Source of the DNA: Papaver somniferum
Lineage: Eukaryota; Streptophyta; Magnoliopsida; Ranunculales; Papaveraceae
Assembly (NCBI RefSeq): GCF_003573695.1
Contig: NC_039362.1
Span: 111,393,120-111,457,119, forward strand
DNA length: 64,000 nt
Reading direction: 5' to 3'
The position numbers and the translations under genes were made by a program. The notes beneath the pieces are model-generated. The model was not told the origin of the DNA and ran no database searches. It saw only the letters and a list, made by a program, of their open reading frames with translations. The first letter of the stretch is position 1; each line of letters begins with the position of its first letter. This document shows, one piece after another, positions 34,544 through 45,404 of this stretch.

Positions 34544-36692
34544 ATCTCTTCCATTGTCAATTTTAGTGACAAAACTCTTATATCATATGGATAAACAAAT
34601 TACAAGAATTCATTACACATACACTTGATTCCCGAATTAAACAGCACAATAACCTGTATACATTCAATCCTCAAATGCCACTGTTGACATTATAATAACA
34701 AAGCTAATACTCCTCCTAAAGGTGAGATAGGTAGATTTTCAATCCACACGTCTTTGTTATACCAATTAATATGATATGTTACTCCCCCTTAGTCTACGCT
34801 TTTCCTCTTTCATTAGATAAATGTTTAAGCACCAATGTCCTTTTCCCTAGCGATACCAATCAATATAAAATCGATACCAGTATCACTTGTTTACTCCGTA
34901 TATTTCTCCCCCTTTTTGTCACAAAATGACAAAGAAACGAAAAAATAAAGGACAATACGAAAAGGATCTTACAAATCTCAAAATAGACCTGCAACCTATT
35001 GAGTTAAGCACGAGGGTTCCACACACCATTTTTGATAACCAGTATCAAAATCGAAACTACAAAGTAATTATGTTCTGATACGTTATCAAGGAAATAATTG
35101 CCCGAAGCAATTTTCCCAAATAGTTTAGCAAACCAAAAATCTACTAATCACATTAGTTCCTTTGCTAAACCGATTGTACAAATACAATCGCTTCATTCGA
35201 TAAGACCAAAATAAAGATAACTCTATTTTTCTCATCAGGTTCTAATTATCCATATAACTTAGACCTTTAACTTTTAAACAAGCCAAATACTAGGTTAGTT
35301 AACTAGCATTTCTTGTTAAGGCATTCGATTAGACTTGAATAACCGTAACCTCCACTTTGATAAATTTAACTAAGATCAGAATTAACTTAGTTTCTCTTAT
35401 CCGGAATCGAATTGGACTAAACAATTCATCCCGTAAACTTTTTATTTTGCTAAGCCATAAACAATTCATACAAACCAAATAAATCAACTTGCATAATTAT
35501 TCACCTTAACCGGTAGCAATTGAAACAACATAGACATTAAAGCACCTCAATTGCACCGAAATTTTGTAAGCCTAAACGATTGATACCACACAATAAAGCA
35601 AGATAACAATAGTTTTTCTTAACCGGAACCAATTGAATCACACACACATCCATACACACATAATGGAATAAACATCAATTGTACCGAAAACTTTATTAAG
35701 CAAAAGCAATAAAGATATATGCAATAAAATAAGGCTTTTCTTAAGCAGGAAAACAATTAACTAACAAGATTGTTACCTCAATTTCGCATCCTCTTCTCCA
35801 ATATGTTTGCATCTTCTTCCATGGAGAATTGATATCGAAATATCATTATGTTGTCATCCTTGTGCAAAATAAAAGAATAACAACAACCAACCTTTATCGG
35901 AGAAAGGTTGAAAACCGGATTTAACTATTGCAAGAAAAAGTTGAAAACCCTCGAAACACATATGCTTTTATGCTAAACCAAAACCGATTCAACATATTGT
36001 GACTTTTTCACATATTGTTTCTATCAGAATCCCTCATGATCCTTTGATAAAGCCTGCCAACATGGGCTAGAACTTAATCCCGCTAAATCAAAAAGTCACC
36101 TAAACCATAAGGGTTCACATCATATGAGATCGAATATTAAGGTTATGAAAACCGAAATCAAACATCCCATAAACACATAGCAATACACCATAAATATTCA
36201 ACAAAGAATCAAGTATTGCAATTACCTTAATATTGTAGGGAATTAAATTACGAAACAAATGCAAAAAGAACGAGGTCATTCCGAGTTTGGACGAAGAAGT
36301 TATAGGCAAAACAGTTTTAACTCCTTCGTATTGCACCTCTCATTAGGATCGGTACCCAAGTGTTGCTAGTGAAGGATCACAATACTAAACTGTTTTTGAC
36401 ATAACTTTTGCATACGATGTCCGAATTTAGTGATTTTTGGATCGTTTTAACCGTAAAAACAAGAGATACACATATATGATCAGTAAATATCAACATCATA
36501 AACTCAAAATTAGCGTTTCTATAAAAAAAAGCTCAAATATAGATAGATAAGATATGAGTATAGAAGAAAAGCAATCTCCCTAAAGATATTAATTAGTCAT
36601 ATAATAACCAAGATATCATGTGCTCAGTTTCATGTGCTTCCTCACCCTTCATAAGATTGAGCACAAAGGTGAGTATGCACATTCTAACACAA
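34544..36692 (-). other. Copia-B 3' internal noncoding region
   Basis: It runs from the purine tract complement (34544-34555, AATGGAAGAGAT on the minus strand) to the gag stop. CCCCC-type tracts at about 34782 and 34906 are complements of the extra purine tracts seen in Copia-A. No long ORF is present. A distinct 36260-36460 segment carries repeat modules found elsewhere in the window. A short hairpin AACACAACCTAGTTGTGTT lies at about 36689-36707, at the gag end. Confidence 0.65.
36260..36440. repeat. Composite module with inverted arms inside Copia-B
   Basis: 36260-36318 matches 18427-18485 of the gypsy solo LTR (both hold GAGGTCATTCCGAGTT and a GAAGAAGTT core). 36329-36359 is a single TTGCAC...GGATCGGT unit of the Copia-B LTR repeat. 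36391-36434 is an inverted relative of the first arm (AACTGTTTTTGACATAACTTTTGC). The origin is unknown. Confidence 0.6.
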
Positions 36693-37466
36693 CTAGGTTG
36701 TGTTGAGTTGATCCTTGTCTTGTTCGTCACGAGTGACTAAGACAAAATCACCATTCTTGACCTCTTGCTTGGTTTGTTTTCTCTTGTTGCATCTCTTGTT
36801 TTTCTTCTTTGACTTGTGATGCAGAGTGTCATTATCACAACCTTTACTAGTACAAGAGATTTCAGACATGATGTCTTTCTTTAGTCTTTCAAGAAGACTC
36901 TTATAATTATTGTCACCAACAATTAACAGCTGAGAGTCATTCTTGTGACTAACTTTTGGTCCCTTCTTGGCTATGGAGGACTTCGGGACCCATTTAGAGA
37001 TGGGTTTCACAGGAGTGGCTTTCTCCTTCATATCTTTAGGACGATTGTCCTTTTGAACACTTTTTGAAACATCCTTTCTCCAATTTGGAACATCAGATCT
37101 TGTTTTTGCATTTAAAAAGTCATCTGTCTTTCTATAATTGGGTCTTTTATGATATCGCCTTGTCGAGTGATATGCAAAATTTGAATTATCATTATAATAA
37201 TTCTTTTGCCTAAACTTATGACAATACCGATCTGAGTTCCTTTGGGGAGCAATCTTAGCCAATTCGTTTGATACACAAGAAAGTGCATCTTGCATCTTAC
37301 GAACTTGGCATCCCCATTTCAAGTGTCCTTTATTACCACAATAATAACAGTGCTTAGTATAAACATACGAAGTATGAGTTTTAGTGTTACCTTTTTGTGG
37401 ATCCTCTTGCATTGGAGCTTGACGAGTTTTTTTTTCTTTTTCTTATTCTTCTTCTTCTTCTTCTTT

Positions 37467-37499
<33 letters not shown>

Positions 37500-38424
37500 T
37501 TTTTCTTCTTCTTCTTTTCTTCTTCTTCAACATTGTTGGTTTCTTGATATTAGCAGAAGTGCTCTCTTTGATTGTTGATGGTTGAACACTATTCTTAGGC
37601 TTGACAGACTTTTCTTCTTTACAAGAAATATGAGCATCTTTGTCATCAGTGGAAGCCTCTGGTTTAGAAGAATTTTTAGCTTTAATAAATTTTACCTCTT
37701 TGCTAATATTTGAAGCATCTATTCCCTTATAGCCCAATCCTCGTGTATCACGATGATTTCTACTTGCTTCTAACATTAAGGTTAAATTGTTTGTGCTATC
37801 ATTGAACTTTTTCAAGTACAAATTTTCTTCTTCCAACGTATTGATTTTATCAAGAGAAACAGCTAGCTCAGCCTCAAGGAATTTTTCTCGTGAGAGATAT
37901 GTACCTTGCTTCTCTTCAAAACTCTTTTGTTGAGAGTTAATCCTTGCTTTAGATTCAGCAAGTTTCTCTTCCAAGGATTGAATCTCCAAGGAAGATGTAT
38001 TCTTGAGAGAATCTAATTCCTCTGTCAAGGAGGAAAGATCATGAACAAGTTGTTCATTTTCATCTTGCAAACAACCTAATTCTTTTAGAAGTTTTCCTTC
38101 TCTTTTTAGCCCAAGAGCGAATTCAGTTTAACAAGAGTCAAAAGATTCTTTTAACTCTTGTAGCTCGGAAGTTTTTACACTCACATGATCAACCTTTTCA
38201 TCTCCTACAAAAGATTTTTCAGACTCGAGGTCCTTGATCATCAGTACATGGCTTAACTTAATCTGATCTTGAGAATATTCAGAAGTATTTTCAACTGAGA
38301 TTGTAGAACTCGATGAGGATGTCCCTTCTAAGCATTTTTTAAAATCAAAACTTTCAAAGTCTTGCGATACGTTAATTGAGTCCTTCTTAAGTTTTCTCTC
38401 TCGCTTAACTCTACTTTGACTCAT
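36693..38424 (-). pseudogene. Copia-B gag-like gene, coiled coil plus zinc knuckle, frameshifted
   Basis: It begins at an ATG (38424) about 57 bases after the primer site (MSQSRVKRERKLKK) and reads leftward in three open blocks: 38128-38424, 37387-38070 and 36693-37412. The middle block is strongly coiled-coil (LVHDLSSLTEELDSLKN, LEEKLAESK). A CTT/GAA microsatellite then adds a long Lys/Arg run and shifts the frame. The last block has zinc knuckle CYYCGNKGHLKWGC (CX2CX4HX4C) and a basic tail. I see no UBN2-like N-terminal domain, unlike Copia-A. The protein probably binds RNA and oligomerises. A stop and frame change near 38071-38130 is a second break. Confidence 0.7.
37427..37529. repeat. 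(CTT)n-rich microsatellite inside gag
   Basis: About 100 bases of TTC/TTT triplets (GAA/GAG/AGA on the coding strand). It is translated as KKKKRRRRKRRRR-type sequence and is the likely cause of the gag frameshift. Confidence 0.9.
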
Positions 38425-38480
38425 GTCTTATAGGTTGGATTACATCAAACACAGATTGTTAAATCTTTTCGTGTTTGCCT

Positions 38481-38492
38481 GCTCTGATACCA
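38481..38492 (-). other. Primer-binding site of Copia-B, tRNA-Met
   Basis: TGGTATCAGAGC on the minus strand, two bases from the LTR end CCTCGCCTTTTCA. Confidence 0.92.
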
Positions 38493-38494
38493 AT

Positions 38495-41400
38495 TGAAAA
38501 GGCGAGGGTACCCAAATATACCTCAAGCTAAAACATTTCCACCTATAAGTCCTTTCTCCGAAAGTGATTGTCTATGGACTGAGTCGAGACAATACAACAA
38601 TCGGTTCATACTTCGTGTGATTGTCTATGGATACGAGATCCAGACAATACAACAACGAAGTACGTTTACTTGATAAGGGGTTCGGACTTAACCAAACACA
38701 ATAGGATTGCTATCAAGTAAATAGGAATTAACGTTTGTGTAATTTACTTTAAATTATAATAACAAAAATTATAATTGCGGAAAATAAAAGTAAATGACAC
38801 AGCAAGATTTTGTTAACGAGGAAACCGCAAATGCAGAAAAAGCCCCGGGACCTTGTCCAGAATTGAATACTCTCAGGATTAAGCCGCTATACAAAATAAA
38901 CCAACTTCGTATAGTTGATACCAAACAACTAAACCTATAGTTCACCTAGTTCCGTCTGTATTCCCACGCCTCCAACTTATAAATAAGTCACGTACATGGA
39001 ACAATTCCTTTGGTTCTTATTCCAAACAGTAAAGGAACAACAAATCTGTTTGGTATCAACTCTCTTCCACCAAGTGATATGAGTTTGAAAAAGGTTCCTC
39101 TGTTTATCTCAAGAAACTCCTTTGTCAGATTCTTAGATCTATCTTATGTTCAATTACCAAAATAATCGTTAAGATTTTGCAATCAATACTTTTAATCACA
39201 AAGAATTGTATTGATGCCGATCTACACAACTAATCAATCTAATCTACCACAAGGATAAACCGATTATAGTTGGATCCTCTTTTACCGAAACAAGTATTGT
39301 GCACACCAAAGATTATAAACCCAAGTCAGAAATATTCAATATCTTCTTTGTCTTCAAATCTTCTTAAATCTTCAATAAACGCCTGCACACAACAACTTGA
39401 ATCTCTTATGATCAATCACGCACAAAATGGAGTCTGTTAACAGTGGATTATCACAAGATCGTCTTTAGCACTAATAACAGTCTAAAGATCCCCGTGGAAA
39501 CTTTGAACTAGTTTGAGTGAATCTTATATTAGAAGAGAAGATTCTCAAGGATAAACAAACTAGGTGCAATCAAAGTTCAACCACCGTTAGTCAATCAAAT
39601 CAATCGAAAACAAAAGATAAACCGTAATTATCTAGTTTCACACCAACGGTACTAATAGAGCTTCTCAATCCCAAAGAAGACTTTAAACTGAGCGGCCGTA
39701 AGAGATTTCGCCTAATTAGGTTACTCTCCTCTCTGAATAGGCGGCTTCACCAGTAACAACGCAACTGAGGAAATTTGTTGTCACGAAGGATTAGTTTGCC
39801 CGAAATGCAAACTTCAAGTATTTATAGACAAGGAAATTTGGACACCAAGGAATTTCCAAAACCGAAAATATTCTCAAGATATGCAGTATATTCCAAATTC
39901 GGTTTTCATAATTCCTGGAAATGCTCTATCCAAAATAATGACCGAAAATCTCTGTGGAAAATCTTTAACTAGTAAATGCACATTACTAATACTCATTTTC
40001 CTAAAATAAAATTAACAACGTTAAATAAAAGATTCTTAACTTATTTAATTTCGATCCTGGGTTTTTCTTCCTTTAGCTATTAAGGAATAACTTTGAACAA
40101 TAAAAGATAAGCATTACTGCACGTGTTCAAAGTGTGTCGACATCCTTACTTTGTAAGTCATCTTTCATACTTACACCCTTGAAACCGATTTTCCACACTT
40201 CCAAACAAGTTTAGAATTGGTTCATCTGACTTTCAAGAACTATGTGATTGATCAAGAACACTCAATCACAAATCATGGGTTTAACGGTTCTACCAAAACA
40301 AGTTTCGGTTCTACCTCCATGTGAGTACTGTGCATAGTCACACTAGCTTTCCAAAATTCGGTTGACTAGGTACTAGGAATTGTTCCCCACATATATATAG
40401 TATCTAACTTGTATGTGTTGCACATGTCCATAGGATTGATGGTTTCTCAAAGTTGTTGTAGTAAAAGATTCGTTGAGACTTGTGAAAGCAATAGAATTTA
40501 GACTTGATGAGACTTAAAAATAAACAAAACTTAATATAAAAAGTGATTTCAAGATTTAAAAATAGACCAAGGCTCTGGATTCCACTATTCCTCCTAATTG
40601 ATTGGTTTATAATGATATTTCAAGAATTATTATTAAGCTCTTTTTCTCATTAATTCACTATTAATCTATAAGGTGTCCAAACATTAAATTGTAATCCCTA
40701 AGCATGATTATCAAAGAATTGATTCTAAGCATAACTCATCGAATTGATTCACAACTAATTAAGAAAACCAATTTTATCTTTATGTTGATCCTAGTGAATT
40801 AAATAAAATAAATAATTAAATAAATTGTAAAAGAAATTACCAATCAAGCATGAGTGAATAGTTTCATCCGTTTCCTCAGTCACCAGTCATGTTGAAAACC
40901 CTCTCAAAGAATTTATTTATGCTCAAAAATGATTTACAAATGATGAATAAAGGAGAAATGATGAAAAACCGGGTTTGTAACAATTATATTTGTTACAAAC
41001 CAACTGTTACACAGAACGATATAAGAGAAGTGTCACTGTCACTGTAGCGTAAACAACTGTCAACAGGCGTCTTATGTTCTTCGAGCTCTCTTCAATGGCG
41101 GCGGCAGCATATTTTCAAACTCTCGTTTCTTTGCTTTGTTATCTCCCCAATCACTCCGTAAGCCTGCTCGAACACCCAAACACCTTTTATGTACTCAACA
41201 GGACCAAGAATATCCCCTCATTACTCCGGAAAATCTTTCCAAAGCTCGACAGTAAATAAAATTATCTCCGGATATTTCCTTTCCTTTCTTGCTTTATCCA
41301 TGCATCCGCAGCTGTCCAACCTTCCTTACTTTTCTCTTCCACACTCCTTCCTATTTCTCGAGTCATCAAACATGTGTAGAACGCGCTCTATTTCATGCGA

Positions 41401-42905
41401 TCCCGTGAATATCTACTTCCATGACGTGCTCCCTGTTTGACGAGATTACGTGAAATCTTCCTATTTAATCGAATTGAAAGCACTTACCAATCCTGTTGTG
41501 ATATAACAGGCTGGTACATATCCAAATCAAGAGAAAAATACGACCAAATCTCCATGAGTTTAATGGAGAATATTCTCCCATACACGTAAGCCCCTGTTTT
41601 GCCTCACTCGGAAATACAGTCAATTCTGATTGATTCAAAAGCCCATACCATCCCTGTCTAGCTGAATTGAGCCCATCCAACAAAAATCAGCCATTGAATC
41701 TCATGAAATCACTCCCAAACGGTGAACCCTAATTCTGCCAGTTGCCTGCAAAGCTTTCCCGCCAAAATTGAAATTTGAAATGAAGAAGAAGAAGTGCCCT
41801 GATCCAAAACATGGGCGCCTTTAACAGCTTGGATGCCTTGGGGTGCCCTTATCCAAAATGAGGATGCCTTAAGTACTTTTCCGGGGGTGCCTTTAACATT
41901 TTTCGAGCCAATTTTCCGAAAATGTTTATTTCCAAAAATACCTAAAAATACATAAAAACACAATATTAGTACAAAAATCGAGTTCCAACAATACAAACAT
42001 TGAGGACAATTCAGACACAAAAATGTGTCTATCAAGGATCGGTTCCCCTTTGCCTAAAAACGTGTTGCACATGTCCATGGGATCGGTTCCCCTTTCTGCT
42101 ATAAACCTTGTTGCACCTCATACAAGGATCGATTCCCCTTTGTGATGTGTTGCACCTCTTACTAGGATCGGTTCCCCTTTACCCAGAGTTGGTCTTACAA
42201 ACTTCACAAACTCGATCATACCATCAGGTGATTATTTAAGATCGATTTCACTAATAAAAGTCATACCAATACATAAGTTAGGCCTTATGTGAATAGTTTT
42301 ACCAAGAACACAAACAAGTCATGAGCGGTTATACTAATCACACATATTGGTTGTTCAAGAGATATGAAATGAATAACAATACCAATAATGCCTGGCGATT
42401 TCCTTTTCGATTCACAAAACAAGTTCATGAACTTACTTCCTTAAAACACATGTAAAACATTGTTTCTTAGGAAGAAATCCTCACCTCATACCCATACATA
42501 ATCACAATAGCATTCAAACGATTATTTCAATGTCTTATCTATAAAGTTTAATGGTTGTATTGTATTCCTTAATACTATGTCTATCTAGAGTGTTCATGCT
42601 TCGCAGTTTTATTCTCAATATGGACGACTTGAAAGATACGTTAGGGAACGAAACAGTTCAAGTCAAATATCACTAACCTCAAGTGGAAGGATGATGTTGT
42701 CGTTGTAGCTTCTTACTTCTTCACTTCTTCAATTCTTCGCAATACTTGTAATGTATCATATCCTAATACTTTCAAGCTTACCTATAGGAAGTTGACTCTA
42801 GTACATAATCAAGCGACTCTTAAAATGAGTTTTGATTCACTAAAATATGACAACCAAACTTGACATACCAACGCTTGGTGGGTTCAACCGAGCTATGATC
42901 TAACA
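38495..42905 (-). repeat. Right (5') LTR of Copia-B, split by a gypsy solo LTR
   Basis: It is homologous along its length to the left LTR. The parts are 38495-40436 and 42035-42905. It ends GATCTAACA at 42905, followed by TSD AAATG. Confidence 0.9.
40437..42034 (-). mobile_element. Ty3/gypsy solo LTR (1598 bp), TSD AGGAT
   Basis: The minus strand starts TGATAGACACATTTTTGTG and ends GAGAAACCATCA, with AGGAT at 40432-40436 and 42035-42039. It inserted inside one unit of the TGTTGCAC...AGGATCGG repeat of the Copia-B LTR. No internal region remains. Open stretches near 41074-41440 and 41709-42035 show no family features and I do not call them genes. Confidence 0.9.
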
Positions 42906-43231
42906 AAATGGAATTGAAAAAAATTGTTCTCTAAGAGATGAACGATGCGGTTTCTATAAAGAATGAGCCACCGCTAGACGATTTCTTTTGAATTATTTAG
43001 GAATTTCTTTTGGTATGTCCTTTTGTTTTGTTTGAAGAGACGTGAGGTTTTTTTTTTGTTTTGAACAAGTAGGTAATGAGTATAACGACTTGGAAGGGTT
43101 TTTTCTAAAAGAAAAATAATACTTTACTGAATTGTAATCCTAATTATTGAATGCAAGATATTGCAAACATTTTGGAGGAATTACAATACTGCTTAACAAA
43201 AAGGGAAATATTGGAAATGGGGATTAGATGT

Positions 43232-44076
43232 TTAGGCGTGGAAATACTTGAGCCACCTGGCGTGTATCACTACCCCTTTTGGCTTGTCAATGTCGATGAG
43301 TTTGTAATATCCTCCTAGCATGACTTCTGTGCTTATGTAAGGCTCCTCCTCGACTTCTGGGAGATTTAGTGCAGCATGTTGAGCATTAGTGGTCATCCTT
43401 AATACCCTATCCTTGACCTGAAAAGGATCTGGGTTTTGTACTGCTACTTGACTCCATGACTTATTATCTTCAGTTGAGACTGCCTCTAAGCATTTGATAA
43501 AGTATTGAAAAGAACCAGCTTCACATTCACATCACCTAGTCACGGATGGGTTGATAATTGGATCAAGTCCCTAGTTCTTAATGGTATGAGGAATGACCGG
43601 CTGTAAAGAAAGTTGTTCAATAAGACTTACTTGTGTGCGGAACCTCTGGATGTACGATCTTGCATTTTCTCCTGGAAGTTTTTTCACATATGCTAATTGA
43701 CGATACCCCGAAAGCATGTAGTTTTTAGGATTTGACAGCTTTTTTGAGATCCTTTGAGTTGTAGACATTGGTAAAGAAGACACACTAGTCTGGCTTGTTG
43801 TTATGTATCCATGAACGTCCAAGAACCATGTCATAATTGGGATCTTCTTTGATAATACGGAACTTGACATGTGTCTTGATGTCTCCTATCTTTATTTCAA
43901 GAGTGATGCATGTAGCCATAATCACTTCTGGACTTCCCTTCGTAATCCTTGACTATAGTTGAATAATGAATAGATTCTCGCTTTGGAATCCCTGCAGCCT
44001 TTAAAGTCTGAATATTGACAATGTTGAGATCAATGCCTGCATCAATTAGAGCTTTTACAAACTCAACATCTCCAAG
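43232..44076 (-). pseudogene. Tat-like protease remnant joined to the pol C-terminal tail
   Basis: Reading leftward from about 44060, one frame has LIDAGIDLNIV, the aspartic protease active-site region, with DAG in place of the usual DTG or DSG. Further on is YDMVLGRSWIH, the typical flap-end motif of Tat proteases. A stop and frameshift follow near 43790. From about 43500 to the stop at 43232-43234 the frame is open again, with FQVKDRVLRM and then GGYYKLIDID...VIHARWLKYFHA. This matches the C-terminal tail after integrase in gypsy Pol. Only about 300 bases separate the two, so RT, RNase H and the integrase core are deleted. Confidence 0.72.
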
Positions 44077-45345
44077 TTAAGTAGTGGTTAAGAGTCTCCA
44101 GTCACACATGCCAATCATGTCTTCCATAAGAGGCTTAGGCTTAGGAGCAGCTTCATCAATCAAAGTTAGTCGCTTGACCAATACAACAAAATTTAGAGCA
44201 GCAAAGATATCTTGACGTTGTGCCTTGGAGAAATAGAGAATTTCACATACATGCTCTATCATTGACTGCACAGTTTTGTAGACGGAGTCCCCAGAAAGCA
44301 TGCGACTTCTAACATGAAGAGGGTCTCTGTGTACTACTTCAATGCCTAGTTGAAGTTCCACTGAGTCGATCTTCTTCTTGAAGATGTGCTCCAATCTGTT
44401 GCACTCACTTGTAGGATGGTTGAAGAACCTATGGAAGCAGCAGTACTTGGGATCTTCCATGTCTTGCTCGGTTGGAGGACGTCTGATAGGAAGTAGCTTG
44501 ATGACGCCATCTTGTATCCAGACCTCTATGAGTTCAATCACCTCTTCCATTAGAAAGGGAAAATCCGGGAATGATGGGCTCTCATTCGACCTGTGTGAAA
44601 TGGGATTCAGAAGCTTAGATTGTTGATAGTCGCTCCTCGGATGCCTTCTCTTTCCATCCTCACTAGTGGTTGATTGAAGGTGGGATCTTTTATTGAAAGG
44701 ACGCTTGCTTTTATGGACATCTTTACGAGAATCTTCATTCTGGGATGGTTCGGATCGACTGAGTAAAGCAGCAGCGGATCTCTTAGCAGCTTCTGATGCA
44801 ATATGGGAATACATATTTTCTAAGAAGGATGCATATAATGGAATCACCCTTTCATCGCAAGGACTCTGATGAGAACGTGATAAATCCCACGAGTCTTCTT
44901 TCTGATTTTGAGGAAACACCTTTTGATCTTCATGAGCAGACAAGTTAGATTGGTGATTACCTTTCCGTTCAGCTTGAGTATAGACTTCATCTCCCTTGTC
45001 AGGGATATAAATCTTCAAAGAAGAACTACTACCATCAATATAGATCCAAAATGAATTGTTGGTAGCATTGTTCTTAGAATGAACACATGTTGGTTCATTC
45101 GATAGCTGATCTATGAGGACTTTCAAAAGGGAGAATACTTCGTCTTGTACCTTGACAATAATAGCTTGATTCCTAAGAGTGTCATCCAGGATTTTCATCA
45201 AATCGTGAATATTTTTTGAATATTGAGAATCCATTAACAAGGGTTTGAAATGAAAGAACGGATTCAGGAATAATATGAGAGGTATTGTCGGTATTGGGAG
45301 AAGTAAAATTGGGATTGAAGGTTTCTGAACCAATCCTAAGATCAA
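44077..45345 (-). CDS. Tat-like gypsy gag, long open remnant
   Basis: 422 codons are open from an ATG at 45345, about 50 bases inside the primer site, and end TTT-stop at 44077. The N-terminal part is variable, the middle is basic (KSKRPFNKRSHLQS), and residues about 310-330 hold CCFHRFFNHPTSEC. That is the CX2HX4HX4C zinc-binding motif typical of Tat gag proteins, followed by NRLEHIFKKKID. I do not see a clear retrotrans_gag core, so gag may be internally deleted. The protease remnant follows directly. The frame is intact here, but the element as a whole is dead. Confidence 0.6.
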   Translation of the reverse strand: MILGLVQKPSIPILLLPIPTIPLILFLNPFFHFKPLLMDSQYSKNIHDLMKILDDTLRNQAIIVKVQDEVFSLLKVLIDQLSNEPTCVHSKNNATNNSFWIYIDGSSSSLKIYIPDKGDEVYTQAERKGNHQSNLSAHEDQKVFPQNQKEDSWDLSRSHQSPCDERVIPLYASFLENMYSHIASEAAKRSAAALLSRSEPSQNEDSRKDVHKSKRPFNKRSHLQSTTSEDGKRRHPRSDYQQSKLLNPISHRSNESPSFPDFPFLMEEVIELIEVWIQDGVIKLLPIRRPPTEQDMEDPKYCCFHRFFNHPTSECNRLEHIFKKKIDSVELQLGIEVVHRDPLHVRSRMLSGDSVYKTVQSMIEHVCEILYFSKAQRQDIFAALNFVVLVKRLTLIDEAAPKPKPLMEDMIGMCDWRLLTTT

Positions 45346-45390
45346 CCATTTTGAGAAATTGATTTCGCGAATGAGAGATTAATCTCTCAC

Positions 45391-45403
45391 TTTGGTCGCC
45401 AAT
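45391..45403 (-). other. Primer-binding site of the Tat-like element
   Basis: Minus-strand ATTGGCGACCAAA starts directly after the LTR end (ACTATA, probably a mutated ACTACA). TGGCGACC resembles primer sites of Tat/Ogre elements. The exact tRNA is not determined. Confidence 0.6.
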
Positions 45404-45404
45404 T

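Larger units (their letters stand above)
24232..42905 (-). mobile_element. Copia-B gag-only element (minus strand), TSD AAATG
   Basis: The outer ends are TGAAAAGGCGAGGG (24232) and GATCTAACA (42905), flanked by AAATG at 24227-24231 and 42906-42910. The LTRs are 24232-34543 (containing A3) and 38495-42905 (containing a gypsy solo LTR). With insertions removed they are about 2821 and 2808 bp, a good pair. The internal region, 34544-38494, is 3951 bp and shows gag but no polymerase. The LTR termini and primer site relate it to Copia-A, while the LTR body and gag differ. Confidence 0.9.

Noticed and set aside
37290..37585. Plus-strand ORFs rich in Phe, Leu and Ser
   Set aside because: Complement of the CTT microsatellite in the minus-strand gag. 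No independent support.
41074..41440. Small ORFs in the gypsy solo LTR (plus strand)
   Set aside because: Low-information open stretches within a TSD-bounded solo LTR. No family features.
44378..44801. Small ORFs overlapping Tat gag
   Set aside because: Shadows of the 422-codon gag frame.
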